Origin: Selenomonadaceae bacterium
GTDB lineage: Bacteria > Bacillota > Negativicutes > Selenomonadales > Selenomonadaceae
DNA: 8,537 nt
Direction of reading: 5' to 3'
Assembly: GCA_017529085.1 (NCBI GenBank)
Contig: JAFXOC010000601.1
Coordinates: 1-8,537 of the forward strand
Positions 6,764-8,537 of the stretch are shown one piece after another. A model generated the notes under the pieces. The model had not been told where the DNA came from, did not search any database, and worked only from the letters and a program-made list of their open reading frames with translations. Within the stretch, counting starts at the first letter, position 1. The number at the start of each line of letters is the position of its first letter. Made by a program: the position numbers and the translations under genes.

Positions 6764-8389
6764 TTACTTAACTTCGTTAAAAGAACCCTTTGTTTTTAAA
6801 GCCGCCTTTACAAATCCTTCAAACAAAGGATGTGGATTATTGGGACGCGACTTTAATTCAGGGTGGAACTGACTCGCCACAAAAAAGGGATGATCCTTTA
6901 CTTCTATTATCTCTACCAAACTATTATCGGGGAGAGTTCCTGCAATAATCAAACCTTTTTGTGTCAATTCTTCTTTAAATTTATTGTTAAATTCAAATCT
7001 GTGACGATGTCTTTCGGATATTACCTCTTTGCCGTAACAGGCGTGAGTTACGGTTCCCGGCGTAATTTTGCAAGGGTAAGCCCCAAGGCGCATCGTACCG
7101 CCTTTGTCCTCAATCCCAAGCTGCGAATCCATCAGAGCAATAACCGGATGTTTGGTATCTTCGCTAAATTCGCTGCTATGGGCGTCTGCCATGCCGCATA
7201 CGTTGCGGGCAAACTCTATAACTGCGCATTGCATCCCCAGACACAATCCCAAAAACGGAATCTTATGTTCCCTTGCGTACTTTATCGCCTTGATTTTTCC
7301 TTCTACACCGCGGTCACCAAAACCTCCGGGTACCAAAACCCCGTAAACTCGACCAAAGATTTCGTCAAGATCGGCTGTTTCCGTTTCCAATTCTTCCGAA
7401 TTGACCCATTCGATTTTTACTTCGCTGTCGTTTGCAATCCCTGCGTGATGCAACGCTTCGGTTACGGATATATAAGCATCGGGAAGTTCTACGTATTTTC
7501 CGACTACCGCAACCCGCACTTTTTTTTCGGGATGGTAAATCTTATATACCATTCGTTCCCAATCCGCCATGTTCGCAGGACCGTAGTTCATGTCTAGCTT
7601 TTGCAGAACTATTTTGTCAAGCCCCTCTTGTTGCATCATAAGGGGAACTTCATAAATACTCGCCGCCGTTTTGTTTTCGATAACGGCGTTAGCATCCACA
7701 TCGCAGAAAAGAGCGATTTTTTCCTTCATTTCTTTTGAAATGGTCTTTTCTGTACGACATACCAAAATATCCGGCTGAATTCCAATCGCTCGAAGTTCCT
7801 TTACGCTGTGCTGAGTAGGTTTGGTCTTCAATTCCCCCGCCGCCGATATATAAGGCAACAAAGTTACATGAATATATAAGACGTCGTTTCTGCCCACTTC
7901 TTTTTTTATCTGACGAATGGCTTCCAAAAAGGGTTGGCTTTCGATATCTCCCACCGTGCCGCCGATTTCGGTGATAACTACGTCCGCTTCATCAAGCGCC
8001 GCCACGTCGTAAACTTTTTGCTTTATCTCATTGGTAATATGAGGGATAACCTGCACGGTGCTTCCCAGATAATCGCCGCGACGCTCTTTGTTTAGAACAG
8101 ACCAATAAACCTTGCCCGTTGTGATATTAGAATTTTGGGAGAGGTTAATGTCGATAAATCGTTCGTAATGTCCAAGATCAAGATCGGTTTCCGCGCCGTC
8201 GTCCGTTACGAAAACTTCGCCGTGTTGGTAGGGACTCATTGTGCCGGGGTCTATGTTTATATACGGATCAAACTTTTGTATGGTAACTTTTATCCCACGA
8301 TTTCTTAAAAGCCTGCCTAGTGAAGCCGCCGTTATGCCTTTACCTAAAGACGACACAACGCCCCCCGTTACAAAAATATACTTCGCCAT
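6764..8389 (-). CDS. pyrG: CTP synthase (PyrG)
   Basis: Makes CTP from UTP, ATP and glutamine-derived ammonia in the cytoplasm, the last step of pyrimidine nucleotide synthesis. The 541 residues are full length for the family. The N-terminal synthase domain shows the P-loop region SSLGKG (13-18, K17), DPYINIDPGTMSP (41-53), EIGGTVGDIES (141-151) and the UTP-binding KTKPTQHSV (188-196). The C-terminal class I glutamine amidotransferase domain (about 290-541) has PGGFGDRG (354-361), GLCLGMQ with nucleophile C383, and QFHPE with H509 and E511 completing the catalytic triad. All key residues are present. AGGAG lies six bases before the ATG and fixes the start. The upstream gene ends only three bases before the ATG, which leaves no room for a leader attenuator of the kind that controls pyrG in Bacillus; control, if any, would come from the upstream promoter. 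Confidence 0.97.
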   Translation of the reverse strand: MAKYIFVTGGVVSSLGKGITAASLGRLLRNRGIKVTIQKFDPYINIDPGTMSPYQHGEVFVTDDGAETDLDLGHYERFIDINLSQNSNITTGKVYWSVLNKERRGDYLGSTVQVIPHITNEIKQKVYDVAALDEADVVITEIGGTVGDIESQPFLEAIRQIKKEVGRNDVLYIHVTLLPYISAAGELKTKPTQHSVKELRAIGIQPDILVCRTEKTISKEMKEKIALFCDVDANAVIENKTAASIYEVPLMMQQEGLDKIVLQKLDMNYGPANMADWERMVYKIYHPEKKVRVAVVGKYVELPDAYISVTEALHHAGIANDSEVKIEWVNSEELETETADLDEIFGRVYGVLVPGGFGDRGVEGKIKAIKYAREHKIPFLGLCLGMQCAVIEFARNVCGMADAHSSEFSEDTKHPVIALMDSQLGIEDKGGTMRLGAYPCKITPGTVTHACYGKEVISERHRHRFEFNNKFKEELTQKGLIIAGTLPDNSLVEIIEVKDHPFFVASQFHPELKSRPNNPHPLFEGFVKAALKTKGSFNEVK

Positions 8390-8392
8390 AAC

Positions 8393-8537
8393 TTACTCCT
8401 GAATACTTTCAAACAAACTCTCTTTTCTTTTTGAGGATTTTGAAGTCGATTTTCCCTCGCCGGAAGCAACTCTCGTGTGACGCTTTACCTCGGGAGGTGC
8501 CCATTCTATTAAATCCCAGTTTCCTTCCCCTGCATAA
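8393..8537 (-). CDS. 3' end of an unrecognised gene upstream of pyrG (partial)
   Basis: An open frame enters from the right edge and runs 47 codons to a TAA at 8395-8393. The readable end holds NWDLIEWAPPEVKR, then a Ser/Lys-rich low-complexity stretch, then a short end ESLFESIQE. The low-complexity part looks like a flexible basic tail on a larger protein. I do not recognise the family. Support for it being real: the frame is open to the edge, and its last codons CAG GAG TAA contain the pyrG ribosome binding site with only three bases between its stop and the pyrG ATG, a typical coupled-operon junction. Its identity would need the sequence beyond 8537. Confidence 0.6.
   Translation of the reverse strand, partial: YAGEGNWDLIEWAPPEVKRHTRVASGEGKSTSKSSKRKESLFESIQE
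8396..8400 (-). promoter_or_regulatory. Ribosome binding site of pyrG
   Basis: On the - strand AGGAG lies six bases before the pyrG ATG, inside the last two sense codons of the upstream frame. This position points to coupled translation of the two genes. Confidence 0.75.

Noticed and set aside
6746..6766. Possible pyrG terminator: TAAAAG and CTTTTA arms around a nine-base loop at the pyrG stop
   Set aside because: The stem is only six pairs, nearly all A/T, overlaps the stop codon and has no proper T-run; too weak to call.
6863..7597. A 244-codon open frame on the + strand opposite pyrG
   Set aside because: It lies wholly within the pyrG coding region on the other strand, has no ribosome binding site I can see, and its translation is rich in Phe, Tyr and Cys with no domain pattern. 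It is a shadow of pyrG.
1..8537. Search for CRISPR arrays, tRNAs, insertion sequences, phage genes, toxin-antitoxin pairs or defence genes
   Set aside because: No regularly spaced direct repeats, no cloverleaf, no transposase or integrase frame, and almost all bases are accounted for by conserved housekeeping genes.

Overview
The window is ordinary chromosomal housekeeping DNA. It has low-to-moderate GC, tight gene packing and strong AAGGAGG-type ribosome binding sites like those of Firmicutes. It also encodes a membrane phosphoethanolamine transferase of the type that decorates Gram-negative envelopes. Together with a small secreted protein of a kind I associate with that class, this suggests a diderm Firmicute (Negativicutes). 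That is an inference from gene content, not from a marker gene.

Left half, + strand (1-3129): a three-gene run reading into a terminator. It holds the C-terminal half of a PreP-like M16C zinc peptidase (its catalytic N-terminal half lies outside the window), dapA (first committed step of diaminopimelate/lysine synthesis), and a 188-residue exported protein of unknown function. Gaps are 12 and 16 bases, and each downstream ribosome binding site overlaps the preceding stop codon. The run is probably one transcript, with its promoter upstream of the window.

Middle (3133-3163): one strong A/T-flanked hairpin serves as a bidirectional terminator for the two converging gene sets.

Right half, - strand (8537 down to 3162): the 3' end of an unrecognised gene, then pyrG (CTP synthase), a 171-base intergenic region, serA (long-type D-3-phosphoglycerate dehydrogenase with ACT domain), and a phosphoethanolamine transferase joined to serA by an ATGA stop/start overlap. 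The pyrG-serA gap holds a GC-rich triple-hairpin element abutting the serA ribosome binding site. It reads open in the serA frame and would add 30 false residues to serA if the longest frame were taken.

A possible metabolic thread on the - strand is that CTP (PyrG) and serine (from SerA) are the precursors of phosphatidylserine and hence phosphatidylethanolamine, the donor used by the third gene. I found no CRISPR array, tRNA, rRNA, insertion sequence, phage gene or defence system, and nothing that looks like a new multi-gene system. The most useful items are the hairpin element and its effect on the serA start, the coupled serA-transferase pair, the unusual cysteine pattern of the transferase, the uncharacterised secreted protein, and a short gene end before pyrG that a length cutoff would miss.
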